Source: DATAGF01 sp963813355 (GTDB taxonomy: Bacteria > Actinomycetota > Thermoleophilia > Miltoncostaeales > Miltoncostaeaceae). Taken from it: a stretch of 30,778 bases of DNA. Position numbers and translations under genes: made by a program. The stretch spans positions 1 to 30,778 of the forward strand of contig CAWEYS010000033.1 in assembly GCA_963813355.1 (NCBI GenBank), given 5' to 3'. A model generated the notes under the pieces. It had not been told where the DNA came from, did no database searches, and saw only the letters and a program-made list of their open reading frames with translations. This document shows, piece by piece, positions 15,108 through 22,553 of the stretch; within the stretch, counting starts at the first letter, position 1; the number at the start of each line of letters is the position of its first letter.

Positions 15108-16822
15108 GCGCTCGCCCCGGCGGCGGGGCCGCCGACGATGATCGCGCCGGGCCCCTTGCCCTGGGGGACCATCGGGAAGACCTTCGCCATCGGGTTGACG
15201 TGCACGTTAACCAGCGCCGGCCCGTCGGCGGCGAAGGCCTCGGCCAGCGCGTCCTCGAGCTCGTCGGCCTCGCGGACGGTGTGCCCGGCGATGCCGTAGG
15301 CCTGGGCGATGCCGGCGAAGCTGGGCTGGAAGGGCTCGAAGCTGGTGCCCGCGTAGCGGCCCTCCCAGAAGAGCTCCTGCCACTGGCGCACCATGCCCAG
15401 GTAGCCGTTGTTGAGGATCACCACCTTGACCGGCAGCCCGTACATCTGGGCCGTCGACAGCTCCTGGAGGGTCATCTCGAACGAGCCGTCGCCGGCGATG
15501 TTGACCACCAGCTCGTCGGGCAGGGCCACCTGGGCGCCGATGGCCGCCGGCAGGCCGAAGCCCATCGTCCCCAGGCCCCCGGAGGTGATCCAGCGCCGGG
15601 GCCGGTCGAAGGGGTAGTGCTGAGCGGCCCACATCTGGTGCTGGCCGACGTCGGTGCAGATGATCGCCCCGCCGCGGGTGACGCGGTGGATCGCCTGGAT
15701 CACCCGCTGGGGCTGGATGACCCCGGGGTCGTCGTCGACGTGGTACGGGTACTGGCGCTTCCAGGCCGCGATCCGCTCGACCCAGGCCGCCCGGCGGCCG
15801 GCGTCGTGGGGCTCGGGCAGCGCCCGGTAGGCCTCCGCCAGGGCCGCCAGGGCGGGGCCGGACTGGCCGGCGATGCCGATGTGGGCGGCCCGGTTCTTGG
15901 AGATCTCGGCCGGGTCAACGTCGATGTGGATGATCTTGGCGCCCGGCGCCCACTCGCTCATCACGGTCGACAGCACCCGCTCGTCGAAGCGCACGCCGAC
16001 GGCCAGGATCGCGTCCGACTCCTGGAAGGCGTAGGTGGCCGCCGCGATGCCGTGCATGCCCGGCATGCCCACGAACAGCGGGTGGGTGCCGGAGAAGCCG
16101 CCCAGGCCCATCAGGGTGGTGTTGACCGGGATCCCGGTGAGCTCGGCCAGGCGGGTGAGCTCGGCCGAGGCCTCGCCGGCGATGATCCCGCCGCCGGCGT
16201 AGATGACCGGCCGCTCGGCGGCCTGCAGCGCCCGGGCCGCGGCCTCGAGCTGGCGCGGGTGACCCGCGCCGGCGGGCGGGCGATAGCCGGGCATCTCCGG
16301 CTCGGGGTCGGTGAAGTCCTCGACCTCGCGCGCCCACTGGTCGACGCAGACGTCGACCAGCACCGGGCCGGGGCGCCCGGACCGGGCGATGTAGAGGGCC
16401 TCGGCGAGCGCCCGCGGCAGCTCCTCGGCGTCCTTGATCAGGTAGGAGTGCTTCACGATCGGCAGGGTGATGCCGACGATGTCGGCCTCCTGGAAGGCGT
16501 CGGTGCCGACCCGCGTCGAGCCGACCTGGCCGGTGATCGCCACCAGCGGCACCGAGTCCATGTAGGCGTCGGCGATCGGCGTGACCAGGTTGGTCGCCCC
16601 CGGCCCCGAGGTGGCCGTGCAGACCCCGGCCCGGCCGGTGACCTTCGCGTACCCTTCGGCCATGTGCCCGGCGCCCTGCTCGTGGCGCACCAGGAAGGTG
16701 CGGATATCCGGATCGTCGTGGAGCGCGTCGAACAGGGGGATCACCGGGCCGCCCGGCAGCCCGAAGATGGCGTTCACTCCCGCCCGCTTGAGACAGGCCA
16801 GGGTCGCGTCGACCGCGCGCAT
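15104..16822 (-). CDS. ilvB: thiamine-diphosphate enzyme, acetolactate synthase large-subunit type
   Basis: 572 residues from an ATG at 16822 with GGGGAAGGA upstream. The family makes acetolactate from two pyruvates, or acetohydroxybutyrate, in branched-chain amino acid synthesis. The N-terminal Pyr domain has IFGLPGGPVIPLFDAL, the catalytic Glu in VRHEQGAGHMAEGYAK, and TSGPGATNLVTPIADAY. The central FAD-type domain follows (PVIYAGGGI, ILAVGVRFDERV). The C-terminal PP domain has GGLGTMGFGLPAAIGAQ and the ThDP-Mg motif from GDGSFEMTLQEL to ILNN. No regulatory subunit (ilvN) or ilvC follows, unlike a biosynthetic operon. It may be a catabolic ALS or a related carboligase, so the symbol is tentative. 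Two paralogous small proteins flank it on the opposite strand. Confidence 0.9.
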   Translation of the reverse strand: MRAVDATLACLKRAGVNAIFGLPGGPVIPLFDALHDDPDIRTFLVRHEQGAGHMAEGYAKVTGRAGVCTATSGPGATNLVTPIADAYMDSVPLVAITGQVGSTRVGTDAFQEADIVGITLPIVKHSYLIKDAEELPRALAEALYIARSGRPGPVLVDVCVDQWAREVEDFTDPEPEMPGYRPPAGAGHPRQLEAAARALQAAERPVIYAGGGIIAGEASAELTRLAELTGIPVNTTLMGLGGFSGTHPLFVGMPGMHGIAAATYAFQESDAILAVGVRFDERVLSTVMSEWAPGAKIIHIDVDPAEISKNRAAHIGIAGQSGPALAALAEAYRALPEPHDAGRRAAWVERIAAWKRQYPYHVDDDPGVIQPQRVIQAIHRVTRGGAIICTDVGQHQMWAAQHYPFDRPRRWITSGGLGTMGFGLPAAIGAQVALPDELVVNIAGDGSFEMTLQELSTAQMYGLPVKVVILNNGYLGMVRQWQELFWEGRYAGTSFEPFQPSFAGIAQAYGIAGHTVREADELEDALAEAFAADGPALVNVHVNPMAKVFPMVPQGKGPGAIIVGGPAAGASA

Positions 16823-16867
16823 CGCTGTGGTCCTTCCCCGTGACTCCGACGTACCGCTGGCGAGTGT

Positions 16868-16878
16868 AGTGGACCACT
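16868..16878. promoter_or_regulatory. short perfect inverted repeat in divergent promoter region
   Basis: AGTGG-A-CCACT is a perfect 5-bp-arm palindrome. It lies midway in the 93-bp gap between the acetolactate-synthase-like gene (-, start 16822) and the small protein gene (+, start 16916). The position suits an operator acting on both promoters, but arms this short could arise by chance. Confidence 0.25.
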
Positions 16879-16915
16879 CCGGGCCCGTCCCGTCCCCAGA
16901 GGAGGCCCGTCCCCG

Positions 16916-17269
16916 ATGAGCTCGCAGACCCCCCCGCCGGGAGGCGGCGACCCCGGCCAGCCGTCGTTCGCCGAGGAGAACGCGCTGCGGATCGCCTCCG
17001 AGTCGCTGACCCACTACGACCAGGCCTCGGACACCTACCACTGCTCCTACGGCCCACCGGTGCCGGCCGTGACGGTCCACGATCCCGAGCGCGGGCTGCT
17101 CGTGCGGGTCGAGCCGCGCAGCCGCCAGGTCGTCGGCTTCTCGATCCCCGACTTCAAGGCCTGGTACGCGGCCAACGTCGCCGACGGCGGCGAGTTCGAG
17201 GTCGACCTGCCCTCGGTCTGGCCCCTCGAGGGGGAGGGCCCCGGAGCGGGGGACGACCCGTCCTCCTGA
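16916..17269 (+). CDS. small acidic protein, DUF2283-like, paralogue of the gene at 14805
   Basis: 117 residues from an ATG with AGAGGAGG at 16898-16905. A Pro/Gly-rich N-terminus is followed by LTHYDQASDTYHCSYG, PAVTVHDPERGLLVRVEP, VVGFSIPDFKAWYAAN and GGEFEVDLPSVWP, collinear with the paralogue on the other side of the ThDP enzyme. The C-terminal tail is Gly/Pro/Asp-rich and probably disordered. The compact beta-type domain resembles DUF2283/YuzE in its Y-D-x-x-x-D opening and V-x-G-F/I-x-I core, though this is uncertain. No catalytic residues are evident. It lies upstream of the MoxR-type ATPase gene by 77 bp, which holds a separate promoter candidate. Function unknown. Confidence 0.8.
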   Translation: MSSQTPPPGGGDPGQPSFAEENALRIASESLTHYDQASDTYHCSYGPPVPAVTVHDPERGLLVRVEPRSRQVVGFSIPDFKAWYAANVADGGEFEVDLPSVWPLEGEGPGAGDDPSS

Positions 17270-17302
17270 GCGGCGCGGCGGCGGCCGCCGAAGGCGGTCG
17301 AG

Positions 17303-17308
17303 TACACT
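17303..17308 (+). promoter_or_regulatory. possible -10 element (TACACT) for the ATPase/VWA operon
   Basis: TACACT lies 38 bp before the ATG at 17347 in a locally AT-richer stretch (GAGTACACTGTCCAATCG). A strong AAGGAG follows at 17336-17341. No clear -35 hexamer is seen 16-18 bp upstream, where the sequence is a GC-only run, so this is a weak call. Confidence 0.35.
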
Positions 17309-17346
17309 GTCCAATCGCCTTTTCCCCGATGCACGAAGGAGCCTGA

Positions 17347-18159
17347 ATGGCGGTCGAGAGCCAGCGCGTCGAGGACTTCCGCCTCGCCAAGGAGCCGTAC
17401 TACCTGCCGCTCGGCAACGAGGTGGAGCTCTTCGAGTCGGCCTACCACGCGCGCCTCCCGGTGATGCTCAAGGGCCCGACCGGCTGCGGCAAGACGCGCT
17501 TCGTCGAGCACATGAGCTGGCGCCTCGAGCGCACGCTGGTGACCGTCGCGTGCCACGAGGACCTCACCGCCTCCGACCTGGTCGGCAAGTACACGCTGCG
17601 CGGAGACGAGACCATCTGGCAGGACGGCCCGCTTACGACGGCCGTCAAGGCCGGCGGCATCGCCTACCTGGACGAGATCGTCGAGGCGCGCAAGGACACC
17701 ACGGTGGTGATCCACCCGCTCACCGACGACCGGCGCATCCTGCCGCTCGAGAAGAAGGGCGAGATCGTCGCCGCCCCCGGCGAGTTCCAGCTCGTGATCT
17801 CCTACAACCCCGGCTACCAGTCGGTGCTCAAGGACCTCAAGCACTCGACCAAGCAGCGCTTCGTGGCGATCGAGTTCGACTACCCGCCGCCCGACCTGGA
17901 GGAGACGATCCTCAAGTCCGAGTCGGGGATCGACGACGACACCGCCGCCAAGCTGGTCAAGATCGCCGAGAAGGTGCGCAACCTGCGCACGCACGGGCTC
18001 GAGGAGGGCGTCTCGACGCGCCTGCTCGTCTACGCGGGCCAGCTCATCCAGGGCGGGGTCGAGCCGATCGCCGCCTGCGAGGCGACGATCTGCAAGCCCA
18101 TCACCGACGACCTGGAGATGCAGCGCTCGATCGTCGAGATCATCGCCACCCAGTTCTGA
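17347..18159 (+). CDS. MoxR-class AAA+ ATPase, CbbQ/NirQ/NorQ subfamily
   Basis: 270 residues from an ATG with AAGGAG upstream. Walker A is GPTGCGKT (43-50), Walker B IAYLDE (105-110), with VISYNPGYQ as sensor-1 region and STRLLVYAGQLI near sensor 2. The short form without extra domains and the TLRGDETIWQDGPLTTAVKAG block are typical of CbbQ/NorQ. These hexameric chaperone-like ATPases work with a VWA partner (CbbO/NorD) to remodel or insert metal in an enzyme, such as Rubisco or nitric oxide reductase. No such client is in the window. The two following genes supply the partner, so this is the motor subunit of the system. Confidence 0.93.
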   Translation: MAVESQRVEDFRLAKEPYYLPLGNEVELFESAYHARLPVMLKGPTGCGKTRFVEHMSWRLERTLVTVACHEDLTASDLVGKYTLRGDETIWQDGPLTTAVKAGGIAYLDEIVEARKDTTVVIHPLTDDRRILPLEKKGEIVAAPGEFQLVISYNPGYQSVLKDLKHSTKQRFVAIEFDYPPPDLEETILKSESGIDDDTAAKLVKIAEKVRNLRTHGLEEGVSTRLLVYAGQLIQGGVEPIAACEATICKPITDDLEMQRSIVEIIATQF

Positions 18160-18178
18160 GCGGGCCGGGGAGGCGGCC

Positions 18179-19267
18179 ATGACCTTCGGTCCGGCGGTGG
18201 GCAACGTGGGCATGTACGTCGCCCGCGAGATGCTGGTCTCGGTTCCCGAGGACCAGCGCCAGGCCTACCTGCGCATGGTCGAGGAGATCTCCGACCTCAA
18301 GTACCAGCTCGGCGTCGAGGTGGCGCGCCAGCTGCCGCGCCTGCTGGCCGAGCACGATCCCGAGCGGGTCGCGCGCTACCTGCGCCAGGTCAAGGAGGTC
18401 GCCGCCACCGGCTGGAAGAGCGGGGTCGAGGTCGCCAAGCAGCTGCCGGACCTCTACGACGCCCCCGACGCGACCCTGGCCGAGGCCTACGTGGACATCG
18501 TCGCCCAGGCGACCTCGGGGCCGCCCGAGGACACCGAGACCGCCCAGCTGGCCGTCGAGCTCGACGACCTCGAGCGCGAGCTGCGCGAGATGGAGCCCAA
18601 GGTCAAGCGCGCCCAGGAGCTGCGCACCCAGCTGGCCGCCCGCGACCGGCGCGACGAGAAGCGCCGCAAGCACGCCGTCGAGCTGGCCTCCGCGCTGCCG
18701 CCGATCCTCGCCCGGCTGCGGCCGCGCTACCGACCCCCCTACCTCGACCAGGTGCGCCAGGTGGCCGCCGCCGATCCCGAGGCCTCGCTCGAGGCGGCCG
18801 ACACCCTGCTCGACCTCCTCAACGGCGAGCGCGTCTCGGCCGAGGGGGCGGCGGAATGGGTCAACCGCGGCATGGAGGTGCTCGAGCGCAACAAGGAGGT
18901 CGGGCGCGGCTACTTCCGCCTGGGCTCCAAGTACTCGCTGCAGGTGCTCGAGGAGCTCAAGGAGGGCCTGGCGCTCAAGTCGGTCGCCCGGGTGCTGAAG
19001 CTCTACGCCACCGCGCTGTCGGGCCACGAGATCGCGATCCGCGGCACCAACGAGCTGCAGGCCGTCAACGCCTACGGCGCCGACCACATCATCCTGCCGC
19101 CCGAGATGCGCTTCTTCGAGGACGACGAGGGCAACTTCACCGCCTACAAGGTGGCGGCCGCGCACGGCGCCGGCCGGATCGAGTTCGGCACCTACGAGTT
19201 CTCGCTGGCCGACATCCCCGACACCGTGGCCGACCTGCGCGCGCGCTACCCCGGGGTTGCCCTGTGA
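18179..19267 (+). CDS. NorD/CbbO N-terminal-like protein (separate gene)
   Basis: 362 residues from an ATG at 18179, 20 bp after the ATPase gene. The first about 130 residues form helical repeats (REMLVSVPEDQRQAYLRMV, GVEVARQLPRLLAEHDPERV, GVEVAKQLPDLYDAPDATLA). A charged coiled-coil-like stretch follows (about 120-160, ELDDLERELREMEPKVKRA). The C-terminal part has ALSGHEIAIRGTNEL, IILPPEMRFF, AYKVAAAHGAGRIEFGTYEFSL. These blocks correspond to the central region of NorD/CbbO, where the His-rich AHQAGH-EFGTF-like motif occurs. The VWA domain expected after it is encoded instead by the next gene, whose GTG overlaps this stop (GTGA). Probably an adaptor subunit of the ATPase complex. Confidence 0.75.
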   Translation: MTFGPAVGNVGMYVAREMLVSVPEDQRQAYLRMVEEISDLKYQLGVEVARQLPRLLAEHDPERVARYLRQVKEVAATGWKSGVEVAKQLPDLYDAPDATLAEAYVDIVAQATSGPPEDTETAQLAVELDDLERELREMEPKVKRAQELRTQLAARDRRDEKRRKHAVELASALPPILARLRPRYRPPYLDQVRQVAAADPEASLEAADTLLDLLNGERVSAEGAAEWVNRGMEVLERNKEVGRGYFRLGSKYSLQVLEELKEGLALKSVARVLKLYATALSGHEIAIRGTNELQAVNAYGADHIILPPEMRFFEDDEGNFTAYKVAAAHGAGRIEFGTYEFSLADIPDTVADLRARYPGVAL

Positions 19268-21051
19268 CGACCCGGCCCGCCACCGAGACCGACCTCACCC
19301 GGTTCTACGAGCTCTTCCCCCAGCCGGGGCTGGCGCGCGACCTCTTCAACATCGTCGAGGGCCACCGCGTCAACGCCGCGATCCGGCGCGCCTACCCAGG
19401 CATCCGCCGCGACATGGCCCTCATCCAGGCCGCCAGCGCCGAGCGCCGCCCCGAGCTCGCGACGCTGTCGGACTCCCAGGCGGTCGTCGAGGCGCTGCTG
19501 CAGCACACGCTCGGCCTCACCCCCGACCGCTCCGAGGTCGCCGAGGCCACCCAGCACCTGATCGTCCAGGCGGTCGCGATGCTCGCCGCCGTCGAGGAGG
19601 AGGACGCGCGGGTCGGCGACGCCGCCGCCCTCACCGGCCGGCTCTACCGCCTGATCGACGAGGGCCTGGCCGATCCCGGCCGGGCGCTGCGCCCCGACGC
19701 CGAGGGGCCCCCGCCGCAGGGCGCCCCGCCCGAGGGCAGCGACCCCGACGGCGACCCGGCCCCCTCGGGCGGGGCCGACGACTACGAGCAGCTCGAGCTG
19801 CCGCCCTTCATGACCCCGGTCATGGAGCAGCTGGTGCGCCCGCCCTCGGACGCGCCAGCGGCGCGCGAGGCCCAGATGGAGCCCCAGCCCAACGGCGACC
19901 AGTCCGCCGACCAGGCGCCCGAGGCCGAGGACGCCGACGCCGCCGCCAGCACCAGCGAGGCCGAGGCCGGCCAGGGCTCGCCCGACGAGGTCGCCCAGCA
20001 GACCGCCTCCGAGGGGCAGGAGGAGGCCCCGGCGGGCGCCGCCGACGGGCGCTCCGACGACGCCGAGGGCGGCGGCTCGGACTCCCCCGAGCAGTCCGGC
20101 CTGGGGGAGGTCCCCCACGTCGAGCCCGAGGGGGCCGACGACGAGGACCTCGGCGAGCGGGTCTTCCACTACGACGAGTGGGACCACAAGATCGAGGACT
20201 ACCGCCCGGCCTGGTGCATCCTCACCGAGCACCGCCAGACCCGCACCCAGGAGGGCTTCGTCGCCGCGACCTTCTACGAGTTCGGCGGCGTCGTCACCCA
20301 GATCCGGCGCAACTTCCAGCTCATGCGCCCGGAGGCGCTGCGCAAGATGCGCCGGCAAGAGGACGGCGACGACCTCGACACCGACGGCCTGGTCGAGTAC
20401 GTCGTCAACCGGCGCGCCCGTATCGCCCCGACCCCGCGCGTCTACGTCAAGCGCGAGAAGCGCGACCGCGACGTCACCACCGCCTTCGTGGTCGACATGT
20501 CGAGCTCGACCGACCGCAAGATCGACGGCCGCAAGCGCATCATCGACATCGAGAAGGAAGCGCTGCTGCTGATGTGCGAGGCCCTCGAGGCGATCCGCGA
20601 CGAGTACGCCATCTACGGCTTCTCCGGCTCGGGCCGCGAGGACTGCCAGTTCTACGTGGTCAAGGAGCTCGGCGAGCGCTACGACGACCGGGTCAAGGGC
20701 CGCATCGGCGGCATCTACGCCCGCCAGAAGACCCGCATGGGCCCGGCCCTGCGCCACGCCACCCGGCGCCTGGCGGCGGCCGACTCCCACGTCAAGCTGA
20801 TGATCCTGCTCACCGACGGCAAGCCCTACGACTCCGACACCTACCAGGACAACGCCTACGCGCAGGAGGACACCAAGATGGCCCTGCGCGAGGCCCGCCG
20901 GGAGAAGATCCACCTCTTCTGCGTGACGGTCAACCGCGAGGGCGCCGACTACCTGCCCCACATGTACTCGGACGCGAACTTCGTGATCATCGACGACGTG
21001 CGCACGCTCCCCCAGAAGCTGCCCCAGCTCTACCGCCGCCTGACCACCTAG
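19264..21051 (+). CDS. NorD/CbbO C-terminal-like VWA-domain protein
   Basis: 595 residues from a GTG at 19264 overlapping the previous stop. Residues 1-140 are helical (FYELFPQPGLARDLFNIVEG). About 140-300 is a long acidic, Ala/Pro/Ser-rich linker, presumably disordered. After EYRPAW-type sequence (DYRPAWCILTEH) comes a basic segment and then a C-terminal VWA domain. The MIDAS begins with DMSSS (Asp411), and the loops include RMGPALRHATRRL and LLTDGKPYD (Asp518). ALREARREKIHLFCVTVNREG and the closing LPQKLPQLYRRL are the standard NorD ending. In the family, the VWA protein docks the CbbQ/NorQ hexamer to its client through a metal-dependent contact. It lies in one operon with the ATPase and the NorD N-terminal-like gene. 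Confidence 0.88.
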   Translation: MTTRPATETDLTRFYELFPQPGLARDLFNIVEGHRVNAAIRRAYPGIRRDMALIQAASAERRPELATLSDSQAVVEALLQHTLGLTPDRSEVAEATQHLIVQAVAMLAAVEEEDARVGDAAALTGRLYRLIDEGLADPGRALRPDAEGPPPQGAPPEGSDPDGDPAPSGGADDYEQLELPPFMTPVMEQLVRPPSDAPAAREAQMEPQPNGDQSADQAPEAEDADAAASTSEAEAGQGSPDEVAQQTASEGQEEAPAGAADGRSDDAEGGGSDSPEQSGLGEVPHVEPEGADDEDLGERVFHYDEWDHKIEDYRPAWCILTEHRQTRTQEGFVAATFYEFGGVVTQIRRNFQLMRPEALRKMRRQEDGDDLDTDGLVEYVVNRRARIAPTPRVYVKREKRDRDVTTAFVVDMSSSTDRKIDGRKRIIDIEKEALLLMCEALEAIRDEYAIYGFSGSGREDCQFYVVKELGERYDDRVKGRIGGIYARQKTRMGPALRHATRRLAAADSHVKLMILLTDGKPYDSDTYQDNAYAQEDTKMALREARREKIHLFCVTVNREGADYLPHMYSDANFVIIDDVRTLPQKLPQLYRRLTT

Positions 21052-21058
21052 GCCCGAA

Positions 21059-21334
21059 CCGGGGTACGCGGCTCGCGGCCCCCGGGGTAAGCGGCTCGCG
21101 CACGGCCACCCGCCGCGAGCGGCATCCCCCGGCAGGAGCCCTCGCGCACCGGGGGAGCCGACTCGCCGACCGGGGTACGCGACTCGCGCACCGGGGTAAG
21201 CGACTCGCGGCATTCTCCCCAGGCCGGCCCCTCTGCGAGCGCGCGACCGGGGTAAGCGACTCGCGGCCCCCGGTATCCGCCTCGCGGCCGACGGGGGTAG
21301 GCGACTCGCGGCCACCCGGGGGAAACGACTCGCG
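21059..21334 (+). repeat. array of 19-bp repeats, probable iterons of a plasmid-type origin
   Basis: Consensus CCGGGGTAAGCGACTCGCG. Direct copies start at 21059, 21082, 21149, 21170, 21191, 21247, 21269 (one base shorter), 21292 and 21316. A degenerate copy starts at 21129, and an inverted copy spans 21114-21132. Adjacent starts are mostly 21-24 bp apart, about two helical turns, as in iterons bound by Rep proteins. Copies at 21191 and 21247 are identical. The array lies directly upstream of a Rep-like gene. An alternative is a regulator-binding or dispersed intergenic repeat. Confidence 0.75.
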
Positions 21335-21378
21335 CGGCGGCGGTCATTTCCCCTGCACACGGCGTGCTTTTTCCCCGC

Positions 21379-21418
21379 CCTAGGAATTAGGGTCTTTAGA
21401 AGATAGGAAAGACCTAGG
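21379..21418 (+). other. AT-richer island with hairpin, candidate unwinding element
   Basis: This is one of the least GC-rich stretches of the window (TAGGAATTAGGGTCTTTAGA and following), bounded by two CCTAGG hexamers. It contains a stem GGTCTTT (21391-21397)/AAAGACC (21408-21414) with a 10-base loop. Its place between the iteron array and the rep gene fits a DNA-unwinding element, but a terminator for the upstream operon is also possible. Confidence 0.4.
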
Positions 21419-21456
21419 CCGTGGCCGGCCGCGCCGCATACGCGGCCCGGCCACGG
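21419..21456. other. strong 15-bp hairpin next to the iteron array
   Basis: CCGTGGCCGGCCGCG pairs with CGCGGCCCGGCCACGG with a single bulged base around a 7-base loop (CCGCATA). No T-run follows, so it is not a classical intrinsic terminator. It could be an origin structure or an attenuator in the rep leader. Confidence 0.55.
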
Positions 21457-21475
21457 CGCGAGTCGGTTACCCCGG
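21457..21475 (-). repeat. inverted iteron copy in the rep promoter region
   Basis: The reverse complement is CCGGGGTAACCGACTCGCG, one mismatch from the array consensus. It lies 46 bp before the likely rep start, where an inverted iteron often serves as an operator through which Rep represses its own gene. That role is inference from iteron plasmids. Confidence 0.6.
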
Positions 21476-21521
21476 TTGCCTGCTCGCCGGACCCTGCGAT
21501 CCTCCGGCCCAGACGTAACAC

Positions 21522-22517
21522 TTGTCCATCGCCCGCCCCGCCGCCCACACCCTCCCCCGCCCCGCCGCCCCCCTCGCGCGGCCGGGCGCCCGTCCCCAGA
21601 GCCCGGCCGGGGCCGCCGAGGAGCCGACCGCCCACGGAGCAGAGGCCCAGCTGGCCCTCTGCGAGCCCGACCACCTCCGCCGGCTCGAGCAGCCGCTCAA
21701 GTACGGCTTCGCCGACCGCTCCAGCGCCCGCAAGGGCCTCGAGGTCGCCGCCGGCGTGGCGATCGCCGACCGGCTCGGCTCCATCCGCCAGACCGCCGGC
21801 CCGCCGATCGGCCGCCACGGCTACATGGCGATCGTCTGGCTCGGCTCGCGCTGGCTCCAGCTCGAGCAGGCCACCGCCTCGGCGGTGCCCTTCACCCAGT
21901 ACCGCCTGCTCCACGACTTCGGCTGGGAGGAATCGGGCAAGAACGCCCGCCAGGCCCTCAAGCGCACCCTGCTCAACCTCCAGGAGGCCCGCTGGGAGGG
22001 CGAGGTCAACGACACGGCGACCGGCAAGAAGACCCACGAGGACCACTTCGGGATCATCGACCGGGTGCTGTGGCCGGTGGTTCAGGACGGGCGCCTGGAG
22101 CGCCTGGGCTACATCTTCCTCGGCAGCTGGTTCCTCGAGCAGCTGCGCCACGAGGCCGGGGTCTACATCGACTGGGACGTCCTGCGCGACCTCCCCCCCA
22201 TCGCCCGCAAGCTCTACGGGCTGCTCGAGAACGACCGCTTCGAGGAGGGCGAGGCCGGCGAGGAGTGGCAGGCCTACTGGCTCGGGCCCCCCTTCTTCGC
22301 CAGCGTGGGCTCGACCTGCGCGCGCGAGCGCGACAACGTGGCCGCGGTGGCCCGCGCGTGCGAGGCGATCGCCAGCCACCCGGGCACCGGCTACCGCTTC
22401 AGCCGCGAGCGGGTGGCGACCGACGGTGCCTGGGCGCAGCAGCTGGTGGTCTGGCGCCCGGCCGGCCGCACCGGGCGGCGCAGCCCGCGCCTGCTGGCCC
22501 GCGCCGGCGCCGCCTGA
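21522..22517 (+). CDS. probable plasmid replication initiator (Rep), winged-helix type
   Basis: About 331 residues; the only plausible start is a TTG at 21522, with no good Shine-Dalgarno. After a Pro/Ala-rich, probably disordered N-terminus (about 45 residues) comes LKYGFADRSSARKGLEVA, then YMAIVWLGSRWLQLEQATA. Next is VPFTQYRLLHDFGWEESGKN with RQALKRTLLNLQEARWEG, which reads like the winged-helix DNA-binding core of Rep initiators. FGIIDRVLWPVV, LGSWFLEQLRHEAGVYIDWD and ARKLYGLLEND follow the second winged helix in such proteins. The assignment rests on this pattern and the context: repeats upstream and parA downstream. It would bind iterons and load the replisome. If not Rep, it is another winged-helix DNA-binding protein. 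Confidence 0.6.
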   Translation: MSIARPAAHTLPRPAAPLARPGARPQSPAGAAEEPTAHGAEAQLALCEPDHLRRLEQPLKYGFADRSSARKGLEVAAGVAIADRLGSIRQTAGPPIGRHGYMAIVWLGSRWLQLEQATASAVPFTQYRLLHDFGWEESGKNARQALKRTLLNLQEARWEGEVNDTATGKKTHEDHFGIIDRVLWPVVQDGRLERLGYIFLGSWFLEQLRHEAGVYIDWDVLRDLPPIARKLYGLLENDRFEEGEAGEEWQAYWLGPPFFASVGSTCARERDNVAAVARACEAIASHPGTGYRFSRERVATDGAWAQQLVVWRPAGRTGRRSPRLLARAGAA

Positions 22518-22553
22518 GGGGCGCGCCGACCGCGCGCCGCGGTAGGGTGCCTC

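Noticed and set aside
13448..16843. A 1131-codon open frame on the plus strand
   Set aside because: It is antisense to the thiolase-like and acetolactate-synthase-like genes and contains no recognisable domain.
19246..21360. A minus-strand frame encoding a repetitive AYPG/SRLP-type peptide over the repeat array
   Set aside because: The repetition comes from the 19-bp DNA repeats; the rest of the frame is antisense to the VWA gene and there is no ribosome-binding site.
21059..21475. CRISPR array
   Set aside because: The repeats are 19 bp and imperfect, the intervening sequences are only 2-5 bp in most places, orientations are mixed, and no cas genes are present.
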